64,000 nt of DNA, from positions 1,116,001-1,180,000 of the forward strand of contig NZ_CP040896.1 in NCBI RefSeq assembly GCF_006337165.1, written 5' to 3'. Position numbers and translations under genes: made by a program. The notes under the pieces were generated by a model that saw nothing but the letters and a program-made list of their open reading frames with translations, did not search any database and had not been told where the DNA came from. Origin of the DNA: Hymenobacter jejuensis. GTDB taxonomy: Bacteria > Bacteroidota > Bacteroidia > Cytophagales > Hymenobacteraceae. Below are positions 25,909 to 35,880 of the stretch, piece after piece; the first letter of the stretch is position 1; every line of letters begins with the position of its first letter.

Positions 25909-27942
25909 AACACTACCATTGCGAGTTTGCTGCCCGGGCTGCATTAATGCCAACGAACCGTCGGCATTTTCGGCCAGCAGCAACATACCCTGCGATTCGA
26001 TGCCTTTGATTTCGCGCGGAGCCAAATTGAGCAATACCATTACCTGCTGACCAACGAGTGCTTCGGGAATAAAGAATTCGGCGATGCCACTGACGATGGT
26101 GCGCTCATCCAGACCGGTATCGATGGTAAGCTTGAGCAGCTTTTTGGTTTTGGCTACTTTTTCGGCGGCAATAATTGTCCCGATGCGCAAATCCATGCGC
26201 GAGAAATCATCAAACGATACGTTTTCCTTAGCGGGCGTTACAGGCGCGCTGGCTAGTTGATTGGCCTTTTTTGTATCGAGCAATTTCTGCACCTGCGCTT
26301 CAACGGTCGCATCTTCGATTTTATCGAAAAGCAGGAAAGCCTCCCCCACTTGATGCCCGGCGGGCAGCGCATCGGGGTTGCCAGCGGCGTACCAAGCCGT
26401 TTTTTCAATTTGCAGCATGGCCTCCAGTTTGGCCGATGTAGCAGGCAAAAATGGCTCTACTAGCGTGGTAAGGCTGGCTGTGATTTGCAACGCAATATTG
26501 AGTATGGTCGCTACACGCGATTCATCGGTTTTGATGAGTTTCCACGGCTCAGTATCGGCCAGGTATTTATTGCCCAAACGCGCCAGATTCAGCAATTCGG
26601 CTAACGCATCGCGGAAGCGATAATTATCGATTAATTGCCCGATGCGCGTTGGAAATTCGCTGAGCTGCTGCAGCACTTCCTGATCGAAATCTGTCAGCTC
26701 ATTGCGCGCCGGAATTTTGCCGCCGAAGTATTTGTGTGTGAGCACCACGGCGCGGTTTACGAAGTTGCCAAACGTAGCCAGCAATTCGTTGTTGTTCCGT
26801 GCTTGGAAATCTTTCCAGGTGAAATCGTTATCCTTGGTTTCGGGGGCGTTGGCGCACAATACGTAGCGCAATACATCGGCTTTACCCGGAAAATCCTGCA
26901 AATATTCGTGCAACCACACGGCCCAGTTGCGCGAAGTCGAAATCTTATCGCCTTCGAGGTTTAGAAATTCGTTGGCTGGCACATTATCGGGCAGAATATA
27001 CTCGCCGTGCGCCTTGAGCATGGCCGGGAAAATAATGCAGTGAAAGACAATATTATCCTTTCCGATAAAATGCACCAGCTTGGTGCCACTGTCTTTCCAA
27101 TAGGTTTCCCAAGTATCAGGCAATAAATCTTTGGTGGCGGAAATGTAGCCAATGGGCGCGTCAAACCAGACGTAGAGCACTTTCCCTTCGGCGCCCGGTA
27201 CTGGCACGGGCACCCCCCAATCGAGGTCGCGCGTGACCGCCCGCGGATGCAAGCCTTGATCAATCCACGATTTGCACTGCCCGTAAACGTTGGCTTTCCA
27301 GTCGCCTTTGTGGCCTTCGATAATCCACTCGCGCAGCCACGGTTCGTACTGATCGAGCGGCAGATACCAGTGCTTGGTGTCGCGCAGTACCGGCTGGTTG
27401 CCGCTGAGCATGCTGCGCGGATTAATTAATTCGGTTGGGCTCAACGACGAGCCGCATTTTTCGCATTGGTCGCCGTAAGCATTTTCGTTGCCACAATTTG
27501 GGCACGTGCCCACGATGTAGCGATCGGCCAAAAATTGATCGGCTTTTTCGTCGTAATACTGCTGCGAAGTCTGTTCAACGAATTTTCCATCGTTATATAA
27601 CTTGAGAAAAAAGCCGCTGGAAACTTCGCGGTGCGTAGCAGAAGAAGTGCGCGAATAAATATCAAATGATACTCCGAAATCAACGAAAGAATCGCGAATT
27701 AGCGCATGGTATTTATCGACAACTTGCTGAGGCGTAACACCTTCCTTTTGCGCCCGAATGGTAATAGGCACGCCGTGTTCATCGGAGCCGCAAATAAACT
27801 TGACATCGCGCCCCGCAGCGCGCAGGTAGCGCACATAAATATCGGCAGGCAAATACACGCCGGCCAAATGCCCGATATGTACCGGACCGTTGGCGTAGGG
27901 CAAGGCTGCCGTAACTGTATAACGTTGAGGATCAGACTGCAT
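25900..27942 (-). CDS. metG: Methionyl-tRNA synthetase
   Basis: MetG charges tRNA-Met. The start at 27942 ([20 protein letters not shown]) is preferred to one six codons upstream; it gives 680 residues. Motifs: HIGH as [10 protein letters not shown], a zinc knuckle with [22 protein letters not shown] as GDKISTSRN, and a C-terminal EMAP/Trbp111 tRNA-binding domain (about 575-680, [17 protein letters not shown]). The fused tRNA-binding domain is common in Bacteroidota. The protein ends NGSVVL, with a stop contributed by the dispersed repeat. Confidence 0.96.
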   Translation of the reverse strand: MQSDPQRYTVTAALPYANGPVHIGHLAGVYLPADIYVRYLRAAGRDVKFICGSDEHGVPITIRAQKEGVTPQQVVDKYHALIRDSFVDFGVSFDIYSRTSSATHREVSSGFFLKLYNDGKFVEQTSQQYYDEKADQFLADRYIVGTCPNCGNENAYGDQCEKCGSSLSPTELINPRSMLSGNQPVLRDTKHWYLPLDQYEPWLREWIIEGHKGDWKANVYGQCKSWIDQGLHPRAVTRDLDWGVPVPVPGAEGKVLYVWFDAPIGYISATKDLLPDTWETYWKDSGTKLVHFIGKDNIVFHCIIFPAMLKAHGEYILPDNVPANEFLNLEGDKISTSRNWAVWLHEYLQDFPGKADVLRYVLCANAPETKDNDFTWKDFQARNNNELLATFGNFVNRAVVLTHKYFGGKIPARNELTDFDQEVLQQLSEFPTRIGQLIDNYRFRDALAELLNLARLGNKYLADTEPWKLIKTDESRVATILNIALQITASLTTLVEPFLPATSAKLEAMLQIEKTAWYAAGNPDALPAGHQVGEAFLLFDKIEDATVEAQVQKLLDTKKANQLASAPVTPAKENVSFDDFSRMDLRIGTIIAAEKVAKTKKLLKLTIDTGLDERTIVSGIAEFFIPEALVGQQVMVLLNLAPREIKGIESQGMLLLAENADGSLALMQPGQQTRNGSVVL

Positions 27943-28155
27943 GAGAAAGGGAAAGAGCAAAAAGGTAAATTAAAGAAGCAGAGCGGAATTAGCTGTTCTG
28001 CTTAATTAGGCGTAAAGGAACAAGGAAAAGCAGGAACTCCCGTATAAGCGATTCACTGGATGGTGCGCAAACCTGCCACCTGATTTTGTAAAGCAAAACG
28101 CAATTGACGGCGCGCTAATTTGTTGTTAATAAATCATTTAACTCTATTTTCAATC

Positions 28156-28809
28156 ATGAAAAAAGCCGACCAGGAGCAATCCGAAACTAAGGCCCCGAAA
28201 GACCCTGCGCTGAAGGCCCAACGCAAAGCGGCAAAGGCAGCTGCCCGTGCTTCCAACATCATGACGGACGCCCGAACCCTAAAGCGAGCGGGGCATAAAA
28301 AAGCCCTTAAATCGGCAGCCAAACAGTTGCAGAAAGAGCTCGACAACCGCATGAAGGAGGTGGTAAAGCGCATTCGCAAAGAAACAAAAGCCAAGCTAAA
28401 AGAGGTGGTAAAAGAAGCTACCCAACGTCTGGATATCGAAACGCAACGGTTGTTTGAGCAAGCTTTGTACAACATTGTGCAGCAAAATGACGCCGCCACG
28501 CCTGCGGGCTCGGATAGCATCTCTACCGAATCGGAAAGCGGCATCACCCTGACGGCGCCTGCCACCCCCAAACGTCCGGCTGCCGTGAGTTCGCGCCCGG
28601 CGCCCACCATTCGCCCTGCACGTCCGGTGCCAATGAGTCGGGCTCAAGTAGTTGAACCCGCCGCCCGCCGAGGCCGGCCGAGCAACGCCTCACGGACGAC
28701 TCCGGCCGCCGCGCCGCGCCGTACGGGTAGCCCCTCGACCAACGGAGCCACTACCGATACAACTTCGGGCTCCACAGATAACGCCAGCACTTCCGACAAC
28801 AACGCGTAA
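28156..28809 (+). CDS. Basic coiled-coil protein with AT-hook-like tail
   Basis: A 217-residue protein I cannot assign to a named family. The first 110 residues are lysine/alanine-rich and helical (QRKAAKAAARAS, KRAGHKKALKSAAKQLQKEL, MKEVVKRIRKETKAKLKEVV), likely a coiled coil. The tail (about 110-217) is low-complexity, rich in Ala, Pro, Thr and Ser, and contains AARRGRPSN, whose RGRP core is the AT-hook minor-groove motif. The far C-terminus is acidic and Ser/Thr-rich. The layout resembles bacterial histone-H1-like proteins, but DNA binding is inferred. ATG 28156 is the first after a run without codon bias; an in-frame ATG 36 bp upstream is possible. Confidence 0.7.
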   Translation: MKKADQEQSETKAPKDPALKAQRKAAKAAARASNIMTDARTLKRAGHKKALKSAAKQLQKELDNRMKEVVKRIRKETKAKLKEVVKEATQRLDIETQRLFEQALYNIVQQNDAATPAGSDSISTESESGITLTAPATPKRPAAVSSRPAPTIRPARPVPMSRAQVVEPAARRGRPSNASRTTPAAAPRRTGSPSTNGATTDTTSGSTDNASTSDNNA

Positions 28810-28832
28810 AACAACCCGCTGAAAATCCTTTG

Positions 28833-28872
28833 CGAAGCCCGATCACGAGAAAGTGGTCGGGCTTCGGTTTTT
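28833..28872 (+). terminator. Terminator of the basic protein gene
   Basis: CGAAGCCCGATCAC, GAGAAA loop, GTGGTCGGGCTTCG followed by GTTTTT; one G-T pair. Confidence 0.85.
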
Positions 28873-29224
28873 AAGGCCGCCGGGTAGTATCGAGGGGTGC
28901 GTCGTTGAGGCGGCGCAGGCGCGTTTCCTGCGTGGTTGTGTTGGGGTTATTAGTGTTCACGCTTTCGGGGCGCTGCCGGGCGTTGGTGCCGCTGGCTTGC
29001 TCGCGAATGGGCACGCGTCCCGGCGTGGCGTCAGGTACGGAGCCGCCGTAGCCGGCATTGCTGTTGTAAGCGGCTTTGCGATCGGCATCGTTGCGGATTT
29101 CGCTGGGCACGCGCGGCTGATCCGATTCGGCGGCGGTTCCTTCGGTAGCCGTGCAGCTTGTTAGCAAGCCGAGGCCGACGAGTAGCCCTAAACCGTAAAT
29201 ACTTGATTTATAATTATTTATCAT
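28871..29224 (-). CDS. Small putative lipoprotein
   Basis: A 117-residue protein starting at 29224 (MINNYKSSIYGLGLLVGLG) with a lipoprotein signal peptide and lipobox LLTSC (cysteine at about residue 24). The mature part is polar and probably disordered (Asn, Thr, Arg and Pro rich, ending RRLNDAPLDTTRRP), with no recognised domain. Its 3' end abuts the terminator of the convergent basic-protein gene. Function unknown. Confidence 0.65.
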   Translation of the reverse strand: MINNYKSSIYGLGLLVGLGLLTSCTATEGTAAESDQPRVPSEIRNDADRKAAYNSNAGYGGSVPDATPGRVPIREQASGTNARQRPESVNTNNPNTTTQETRLRRLNDAPLDTTRRP

Positions 29225-29343
29225 TTCGCCATTCTTAGAGCAAACCCGGAGCAAGTCAGCTTCTGTAAAACGCTTAACCCTGGCCGGAGGTTAGTTTAAT
29301 TGCGCGCCTTCATCAATCAGACTTATTTATATAACAAACGAAA

Positions 29344-29374
29344 CGGCCCGTCGGCAAAAATTTGCCAACGGGCC
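29344..29374. terminator. Hairpin downstream of msrB
   Basis: CGGCCCGT/ACGGGCCG with an inner GGCAAA/TTTGCC stem, 25 bp past the msrB stop. It has no T-run on the minus strand, so it may act as a 3' stabiliser rather than an intrinsic terminator. Confidence 0.55.
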
Positions 29375-29398
29375 GCCCTAAATCGGAGCTGCGATTGG

Positions 29399-29962
29399 CT
29401 ACTTCGTTTTCTCGAATATCATGCCGTCCGAATCCATGCAATAGCGCTCCCCTGTAGGCTTGGGGCCATCGTCGAAAACATGGCCCAGGTGGCCGCCACA
29501 CTTGGCACATACCAATTCGTCGCGGCTCATGCCATAGCTGTTGTCGGCAGTTACCTTCAGGCTATTTTCAGTTGCCGGAGCCCAGAAGCTCGGCCAACCC
29601 GTCCCCGATTCAAACTTCGTGTCGGAAGAAAAGAGCAGGTTGTGGTCGGCGGCGCAGTAGTAGTTGCCCTTTTCGTGGTTGTCGAAATACTTATTGGCAA
29701 ATGCGCGCTCGGTGCCCTGCTCGCGCAGGATAAAATATTGGGCCGGCGTGAGTTGCTTGCGCCACTCCGCGTCGGTTTTGTGCACTGGAAACTCGCCGGG
29801 CTTGCCCGTAACGAGCTTGGGCTTCGGATAGGCTTTGGCCGAGACCGAAGGCATAGTGGAGGCCAAGGATTTCTCAACGGCTACGGTTTGTCCTTTTTTT
29901 TGCGAGCAAGCGGTACTCAACGTGATGCCCGATACCAACAAAATCAGCAAAGATGAGCGCAT
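29399..29962 (-). CDS. msrB: Peptide-methionine (R)-S-oxide reductase, lipoprotein form
   Basis: MsrB reduces methionine-R-sulfoxide. The start at 29962 (MRSSLLILLVSGITLSTACS) gives a 187-residue lipoprotein with lipobox STAC, so it should work in the periplasm. The MsrB domain (about 65-187) has FESGTGWPSF, the CAKCGGHLGHVFDDGP pair and the catalytic cysteine in GERYCMDSDGM. The first zinc motif, usually CxxC, reads YYCAADHNLL here, so its second cysteine is missing and zinc binding is in doubt. Monocistronic. Confidence 0.92.
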   Translation of the reverse strand: MRSSLLILLVSGITLSTACSQKKGQTVAVEKSLASTMPSVSAKAYPKPKLVTGKPGEFPVHKTDAEWRKQLTPAQYFILREQGTERAFANKYFDNHEKGNYYCAADHNLLFSSDTKFESGTGWPSFWAPATENSLKVTADNSYGMSRDELVCAKCGGHLGHVFDDGPKPTGERYCMDSDGMIFEKTK

Positions 29963-30130
29963 GAACATGAAATTGATGAAAGTCTGTGAGAGCATAAGGA
30001 ACAACTATATAGCTGCTCTGTGTTGCAACATACGCAGCTGGACTAGAGTTCGGATCGCGGCGCTTGCCGAGGATTTAAGCCACAGTGAGTTAACATTTTA
30101 ATACTGCGGGCTTTTGCGCTGATAAATGCG

Positions 30131-30138
30131 TACCTTTG
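30131..30138 (+). promoter_or_regulatory. -7 box of typA
   Basis: TACCTTTG followed by CGC, 20 bp before the start. A TTTG lies 14 nt upstream (30113-30116), shorter than the usual spacing. Confidence 0.6.
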
Positions 30139-30157
30139 CGCCCGCAAAACCCTTTGT

Positions 30158-31963
30158 ATGCAGAACATCCGGAACATCGCAATCATTGCGCACGTTGACC
30201 ACGGCAAGACTACGCTCGTGGACAAGATTATCCACGCTTCGAAAATATTCGACGAACATCAACACTTCGACGATCTTATTCTTGACAATAACGACTTGGA
30301 GCGGGAACGAGGAATCACCATCGTTTCCAAAAACATGTCGGTGCGTTATAAAGACGTAAAAATCAACGTCATCGACACTCCTGGTCACGCCGACTTTGGC
30401 GGCGAGGTAGAGCGCGTGTTGAAGATGGCCGACGGCGTATTGCTACTCGTCGACGCCTTCGAAGGCGCCATGCCCCAGACGCGTTTCGTGCTGGGCAAAG
30501 CCATCGACTTAGGTCTGAAGCCTATCGTGGTCGTAAACAAAGTAGACAAGGAAAACTGCCGTCCTGATGAGGTGCACGAGCAGGTTTTCGACCTGATGTT
30601 CAACCTCGGTGCTTCAGAAGATCAGCTTGACTTCGTGACGCTGTACGGCTCGTCGAAGCAGGGCTGGATGTCGCGCGACTGGAAACAGAAGACCGACAAC
30701 CTGGTCCCTTTGCTTGACGCCATCGTGTCGGAAATTCCGGCGGCTCCTACCGCAGAAGGCACCCCGCAGATGCAGGTTACTTCGCTCGACTACTCGGCTT
30801 TCGTGGGTCGTATCGCGATTGGTCGCGTGCACCGCGGTACGCTGAAAGAAGGTGCTAACATGAGCCTGTGCAAGCGCGACGGCAGCATCAAGAAAGTTAA
30901 GATCAAAGAGCTTCACGTTTTTGAAGGTCTCGGCCGGAACAAGGTTTCGGAAGTTAGCTCGGGCGAAATCTGCGCGGTAACGGGTATTGAAGGCTTCGAT
31001 ATCGGCGACACCCTTGCCGATGCCGAGAATCCAGAAGCATTGCCGACCATCAGCATTGATGAGCCGACGATGAACATGCTTTTCACGATCAACAACTCGC
31101 CTTTCTTTGGTAAAGAAGGCAAGTTTGTAACCTCGCGCCATTTGCGCGACCGCTTGTACAAAGAGACCGAGAAAAACCTCGCCCTGCGCGTTGAGCCCAC
31201 CGACAAAGAAGACACCTTCCTGGTATACGGCCGCGGTATTCTTCACTTGTCGGTTCTCATCGAAACGATGCGCCGCGAAGGCTTCGAGCTGCAAGTAGGT
31301 CAGCCGCAGGTGCTGTTCAAAGAAGAAAATGGCCAGCGTCTCGAGCCGATCGAGCACTTGGTAGTAGACGTGCCGGAAGAAACTTCGGGTAAAGTAATCG
31401 AGCTGGTGTCGGCGCGTAAAGGCGAACTGACCATCATGGAGCCGAAAGGCGACTTGCAGCACTTGGAATTCAACATTCCGGCTCGTGGCTTGATTGGCTT
31501 GCGTAACAACATGCTGACGGCTACCGCAGGTGAGGCCATCATGAACCACCGCTTCCAGAGCTACGAGCCGCACAAAGGTCCGATTCCGGGCCGTATCGCA
31601 GGTTCGCTGATCTCGCTGGAAACCGGTCCTGGAACGGCTTACACCATCGACAAACTACAGGACCGCGGCCAGTTCTTCGTTGATCCGGGTGAGGATGTGT
31701 ATGCTGGTCAGGTAATCGGCGAGCACACCCGCCCCAACGACTTGACTATCAATATCCAGAAAGGCAAGAAGCTCACGAACATGCGTGCTTCCGGCTCAGA
31801 TGAAAACGCGAAGATTGTGCCCAAGCGCCAGTTCTCGCTGGAAGAAGCCATGGAATACATCCAGAAGGATGAGTACCTGGAAGTAACGCCAAAATCGGTG
31901 CGGATGCGTAAAATTTTGCTGGACGAAAATGAGCGGTTGCGCTCGTCGAAGAGCAGCGATTAA
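30158..31963 (+). CDS. typA: Translational GTPase TypA/BipA
   Basis: BipA is a ribosome-associated GTPase with roles in stress growth and 50S assembly. The 601-residue protein begins MQNIRNIAIIAHVDHGKTTL (G1), then RERGITI (G2/effector), DTPGHADFGGEVERV (G3), NKVDKENCRPDE (G4) and YGSSKQGW, followed by EF-G-like domains and the BipA-specific C-terminal domain with MRASGSDENAKIVPKR. Length and motifs are typical; it is monocistronic with its own terminator. Confidence 0.97.
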   Translation: MQNIRNIAIIAHVDHGKTTLVDKIIHASKIFDEHQHFDDLILDNNDLERERGITIVSKNMSVRYKDVKINVIDTPGHADFGGEVERVLKMADGVLLLVDAFEGAMPQTRFVLGKAIDLGLKPIVVVNKVDKENCRPDEVHEQVFDLMFNLGASEDQLDFVTLYGSSKQGWMSRDWKQKTDNLVPLLDAIVSEIPAAPTAEGTPQMQVTSLDYSAFVGRIAIGRVHRGTLKEGANMSLCKRDGSIKKVKIKELHVFEGLGRNKVSEVSSGEICAVTGIEGFDIGDTLADAENPEALPTISIDEPTMNMLFTINNSPFFGKEGKFVTSRHLRDRLYKETEKNLALRVEPTDKEDTFLVYGRGILHLSVLIETMRREGFELQVGQPQVLFKEENGQRLEPIEHLVVDVPEETSGKVIELVSARKGELTIMEPKGDLQHLEFNIPARGLIGLRNNMLTATAGEAIMNHRFQSYEPHKGPIPGRIAGSLISLETGPGTAYTIDKLQDRGQFFVDPGEDVYAGQVIGEHTRPNDLTINIQKGKKLTNMRASGSDENAKIVPKRQFSLEEAMEYIQKDEYLEVTPKSVRMRKILLDENERLRSSKSSD

Positions 31964-31988
31964 TTCATCTGCAACTAGATAGCTTAAG

Positions 31989-32020
31989 AAAAAGGCCCGG
32001 CTTACGCCGGGCCTTTTTCG
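31989..32020 (+). terminator. Terminator of typA
   Basis: AAAAAGGCCCGGCTTACGCC then GGGCCTTTTT; about 26 bp past the stop, strong T-run. Confidence 0.9.
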
Positions 32021-32032
32021 TTACTTTTTAGT

Positions 32033-32066
32033 ATCATAAATATCTAATAATCAATTATTTATACAA
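32033..32066. repeat. Dispersed AT-rich palindrome, copy 9
   Basis: ATCATAAATATCTAATAATC then AATTATTTATACAA, between convergent typA and acyP. Confidence 0.75.
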
Positions 32067-32078
32067 ATACCTAAAACA

Positions 32079-32351
32079 TCATCGCTGCACTTTAAAGTCG
32101 GCATAATGCTGCACGGCACCCAACTGCACGTCTACCCTGTCCACTCGGGCGGCGGGCGGACCTTTATGGCACCACTGTGCCAAGGCGTCCAAAGCTTCCG
32201 TTGGGCCCTCAGCCTCTATCCAGACGGTATCATCGGGCTCGTTGCGGACGTAACCGGTGAGGCCTAATTTTTGGGCTTCCTTCTGCGTGGATTGGCGAAA
32301 GAAAACGCCCTGCACGCGGCCATGAATGCGAAAGGTGCGGTGCTCAACCAT
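32079..32351 (-). CDS. acyP: Acylphosphatase
   Basis: Hydrolyses carboxyl-phosphate bonds. The start at 32351 (MVEHRTFRIHGRVQGVFFRQ) gives the standard 90 residues. The catalytic arginine is in GRVQGVFFRQST (about residue 20) and the asparagine in GYVRNEPDDTVWIEAEG (about residue 40). It is divergent from nagA with 100 bp between the starts. Confidence 0.94.
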   Translation of the reverse strand: MVEHRTFRIHGRVQGVFFRQSTQKEAQKLGLTGYVRNEPDDTVWIEAEGPTEALDALAQWCHKGPPAARVDRVDVQLGAVQHYADFKVQR

Positions 32352-32453
32352 GGAGTGAAGCAATTGCGAATAGCCAGAAAAGAATACACTGCGCGCCAAC
32401 GTCGTAGTTTTGGCCCTGATCGCTTACGTATTCTCCCTACCCTTCGATTCCGG

Positions 32454-33575
32454 ATGCGCCACGCTCTTACCAATTGCACCCTGTATACCGGCACCGCGGT
32501 GCTGCCTCAGCACGCGCTGCTACTCCGCGACGAACGCATTGAAGCCGTATTGCCCAGCACCGACCTGCCTGCCGACATACCGCGCACCGATGCCCACGGG
32601 CTCAACGTAGCTCCCGGCCTGATCGACTTGCAGATTTACGGCGGTGGAGGTATGCTGTTTTCCGTCGAGCCGACTGTGGAAGTACTGGCTCGCTTGCAGC
32701 AAGCTATTCTGCGCCAAGGTACTACCCGCTTTCTGGCAACGATGCCCACCAACTCACCCGCCATGATGCGGGCGGCGCTGGAAGCGGCCAACGCCTTTCG
32801 CCAACAAAGCCCTTACGGACTGCTGGGCATTCATTTAGAAGGGCCTTACATCAACCCCATCAAAAAAGGCGCGCACCAAGCCGAATTCATTAAGGCGCCA
32901 ACAACTTCAGAAGTAACTGATTTATTGAATCTTAGCCAAGGTGCACTTCGAATCATGACGATGGCGCCGGAAGTCGCTACGCCGGAAGTAGTGCAGTTAT
33001 TACGCGAAGCGGGCGTCGTGCTGTCAGCGGGCCATTCTGACGCGACGTATGCCCAGGCTACGGCTGGCTTCCGGCAGGGATTTACGGCGGCTACGCATTT
33101 GTTCAACGCCATGTCGCCGTTGGGCAGTCGTGAGCCGGGAATGGTTGGGGCGGTGTACGATGCCGAATCGGCGCACGCCAGCATCATTGCCGACGGCCAG
33201 CACTGCGACTTTGCCGCCATTCGCATCAGCAAGAAAATCATGGGCGAACGCCTGTTCCTTATTACCGACGCCGTGGAGGAAAGCACGCAGGGCGCGTACC
33301 GGTTTCGGCGCAACGGCGAGCGGTTTGTGGATGAACTCGGCACGCTCGCCGGCTCGGCGCTGACCCTTATGCAAGCCGTGCAAAATTGCGTGCAACACGT
33401 AGGGCTCCCGCTAGCCGAAAGCCTGCGCATGGCTACGCTTTATCCGGCACGGGTCATTCATCAAGATCATGAGCTAGGCCTGCTACAAGCCCATTATCTG
33501 GCTGACTTATGCCTGTTTGATGACGCGTTCGCGGTGAAAGGCACCATGCTTCAGGGCGATTTGCAGTGGCACTAA
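32454..33575 (+). CDS. nagA: N-acetylglucosamine-6-phosphate deacetylase
   Basis: NagA removes the acetyl group from GlcNAc-6-P in amino sugar recycling. ATG 32454 (MRHALTNCTLYTGTAVLPQH) gives 373 residues; the frame is open upstream, but that part runs opposite acyP. Motifs: APGLIDLQIYGGGG, GIHLEGPYINPIKKGAHQ (metal glutamate), LSAGHSDA, ATHLFNAMSPL and LITDAVEES with the catalytic aspartate. No nagB is adjacent. It lies directly upstream of a TonB receptor on the same strand (70 bp gap). Confidence 0.93.
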   Translation: MRHALTNCTLYTGTAVLPQHALLLRDERIEAVLPSTDLPADIPRTDAHGLNVAPGLIDLQIYGGGGMLFSVEPTVEVLARLQQAILRQGTTRFLATMPTNSPAMMRAALEAANAFRQQSPYGLLGIHLEGPYINPIKKGAHQAEFIKAPTTSEVTDLLNLSQGALRIMTMAPEVATPEVVQLLREAGVVLSAGHSDATYAQATAGFRQGFTAATHLFNAMSPLGSREPGMVGAVYDAESAHASIIADGQHCDFAAIRISKKIMGERLFLITDAVEESTQGAYRFRRNGERFVDELGTLAGSALTLMQAVQNCVQHVGLPLAESLRMATLYPARVIHQDHELGLLQAHYLADLCLFDDAFAVKGTMLQGDLQWH

Positions 33576-33645
33576 CGCACTGTCTGATTCTTCCTGCATT
33601 CTTCATGCAAGCAGCCGCATCCTTGCTGCTTCAGCCTGCTTTCCT

Positions 33646-35835
33646 ATGTATTTAAAATTACCATTTTTTCTGTTTTTGTGGCTTACGGCCTCAGCTGCTT
33701 TTGGTCAAAATACTTGCCGCGCCATCGTCCGCGACAGCGTGACGCACGAAGCTCTGGTGGGCGCAACAGTTGTCGTGCACGGCACCGCCAACGGCGCTTC
33801 CGCGGATGCAAAAGGCAAGGTGACGCTGGAAAATATACCGGAGGAAATCGTTCAACTCGATTTTTCCTCGTTGGGCTACAAGGCCAAAACGATGCGGCTG
33901 ACGCTGCCGCAAGCGCCCGGCGAGTCGCTGTTGGTATTGCTCGCTCCCAATGCCAATGAGTTGGAAGAAATCGTGGTGACCAGTACGCGCACCAACTCGC
34001 GCATCGAGGATTTGCCGACCCGGGTGGAGGTATTGGGCGCGGAAGAACTCGAAGAGGAAGGCAGTTTCAAACCCGGCAACATCGTGTCGTTGCTCGGCGA
34101 CGTGGCCAGTATGCAGGTGCAGCCTACCTCGGCCACCACCGGCAACGCCGATTTGCGCATTCAGGGCTTGCAGGGCAAATACACGCAGCTGCTGCGCGAC
34201 GGTCTGCCGCTGTTTGGCGGCTATGCGGGCAGTTTCGGCATTCTGCAGATTCCGCCGCTGGATTTGCGCCAAGTCGAAATCATCAAGGGCGCCTCGTCGA
34301 CGCTGTATGGCGGCGGCGCGATCGCGGGCATGATCAACCTAATTTCAAAAGAGCCCCTGCAAAATGCGCCCGAACATGTGCTGTTGCTCAACCAGAGTAC
34401 CCTGTGCGAGAGTAATGCCAACGGCTATTTTTCCGCTCGCCACGACAAGGTGGGGTACACGCTATTTGTAGGCGGCACCCGGCAGCAGAGCGTGGATGTT
34501 AATCACGATGACTTTTCGGATGTGCCGCGCTTGGGAAGCGTGACTGTGCACCCGCGCTTCTTTCTGTACCCAAATGACATAAGCAAGGTAATCATCGGAT
34601 ACACAAGTACTTACGAAAAGCGACAGGGCGGCGACATGCAAGTGCTGAACGATAAACCCGATTCGCAGCACCAGTTTTTCATCACCAACGTATCGTGGCG
34701 CAACACTGTGGATGCCCGCTATGAGCGCACTACCAACGCCGAACGCGGCGATCAGCTCATCCTGAAAGGCAGCGCGAGCGACTTTCGCCGCGTTGCCCGC
34801 ACCAACACCACCGGCCTCAACGCCCGCCAACTGTCGTACTACGCGGAAGGCAGCTATTTGCGCCGCAACGGCTCGCCGGGCCACCACGATGTGGTGCTGG
34901 GCGCCAACGTAACCGGCGAAAGCTTCCGCCCGCGCAACCTTGCAGACCTGCAACTGCGCCCCTACAACTACGTGACGCCGGGCATATTCGTACAGGACGA
35001 CTGGAAGCTTACTGCCGCGTTTAACCTGCAAACCGGTTTGCGCATCGACCGCCACAACTGCTACGGCACGTTTGTGCTGCCGCGCCTCAGTGCACTATAT
35101 AAATTTTCGGCGCGGGTTTCGTCGCGGCTGGGTGGCGGACTGGGCTACAAAGCGCCGTCTTTTTTCGTGAATGAACTCGACGAGCGTGACTTCGCTCATG
35201 TGCTGCCTTTTGCGAGTACAGTGCGGGCCGAGCAATCGGCGGGCGCCAATTGGGATCTCAATTATCAGCTTACCGACGGGGAGTTTTCGCTGACTATCAA
35301 CCAGTCGTTTTTCCTGACGCGCATTCAACATCCGCTGCTGCTCAACTTCGACCCTACGACCGGCTTCATTACCTTTTTCAACGCGCCGAAGCCCTTCCTG
35401 ACGCGTGGGTTTGAAACGTACGTGCGTATGCGGGAAGACGAAACAGAGCTATACCTGGGCTACGTCTTCACCGATGCTCGCAAGCGCTACGACACCACCA
35501 ATCCTTACCTGAGCCTGATCGCGCGCCACAAGCTTGCCGGCGTCGGTACGTACGAGTTCAGCGAGCATTGGCGAGCCGGCCTCGAGGCCTCCTACATTGG
35601 CAAGCAGTACCTCGACGACGGCACTACCACGCCCGGCTACCCCATCATGGCTGCTATGGTACGGTACGCTACCGGTCCATTGGCCTTCGTGCTCAACACC
35701 GAAAATCTGCTCAATTACCGCATCACGCGCAAAGAAAACATCGTGCTCGGCGACCGCACCAACCCTACGTTTCGTCAACTCTGGGCGCCGCTCGAAGGCC
35801 GCGTGACGAACCTATCCGTCACGGCGAAGTTTTAA
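33646..35835 (+). CDS. TonB-dependent receptor with carboxypeptidase-regulatory-like domain
   Basis: A 729-residue outer membrane receptor. It has a signal peptide (MYLKLPFFLFLWLTASAAFG), a carboxypeptidase D regulatory-like domain (about 23-105), a plug domain (about 115-225, with RVEVLGAEELEEEGSFKPG, DLRIQGLQGKYTQLLRDGLP and VEIIKGASSTLYGGGAIAGM), and a beta-barrel ending TNLSVTAKF with a terminal phenylalanine. It is shorter than SusC and has no SusD partner, so it resembles siderophore, cobalamin or metal receptors. Substrate unknown. Confidence 0.9.
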   Translation: MYLKLPFFLFLWLTASAAFGQNTCRAIVRDSVTHEALVGATVVVHGTANGASADAKGKVTLENIPEEIVQLDFSSLGYKAKTMRLTLPQAPGESLLVLLAPNANELEEIVVTSTRTNSRIEDLPTRVEVLGAEELEEEGSFKPGNIVSLLGDVASMQVQPTSATTGNADLRIQGLQGKYTQLLRDGLPLFGGYAGSFGILQIPPLDLRQVEIIKGASSTLYGGGAIAGMINLISKEPLQNAPEHVLLLNQSTLCESNANGYFSARHDKVGYTLFVGGTRQQSVDVNHDDFSDVPRLGSVTVHPRFFLYPNDISKVIIGYTSTYEKRQGGDMQVLNDKPDSQHQFFITNVSWRNTVDARYERTTNAERGDQLILKGSASDFRRVARTNTTGLNARQLSYYAEGSYLRRNGSPGHHDVVLGANVTGESFRPRNLADLQLRPYNYVTPGIFVQDDWKLTAAFNLQTGLRIDRHNCYGTFVLPRLSALYKFSARVSSRLGGGLGYKAPSFFVNELDERDFAHVLPFASTVRAEQSAGANWDLNYQLTDGEFSLTINQSFFLTRIQHPLLLNFDPTTGFITFFNAPKPFLTRGFETYVRMREDETELYLGYVFTDARKRYDTTNPYLSLIARHKLAGVGTYEFSEHWRAGLEASYIGKQYLDDGTTTPGYPIMAAMVRYATGPLAFVLNTENLLNYRITRKENIVLGDRTNPTFRQLWAPLEGRVTNLSVTAKF

Positions 35836-35840
35836 AGTGA

Positions 35841-35880
35841 AATTACATAAATATTTAATAATCAAATAGTTATGTAATTT
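35841..35880. repeat. Dispersed AT-rich palindrome, copy 10, with extended arms
   Basis: The element (ATAAATATTTAATAATCAAA then TAGTTAT) is extended by AAATTAC/GTAATTT to a near-perfect 40-bp palindrome between convergent genes. Confidence 0.8.
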
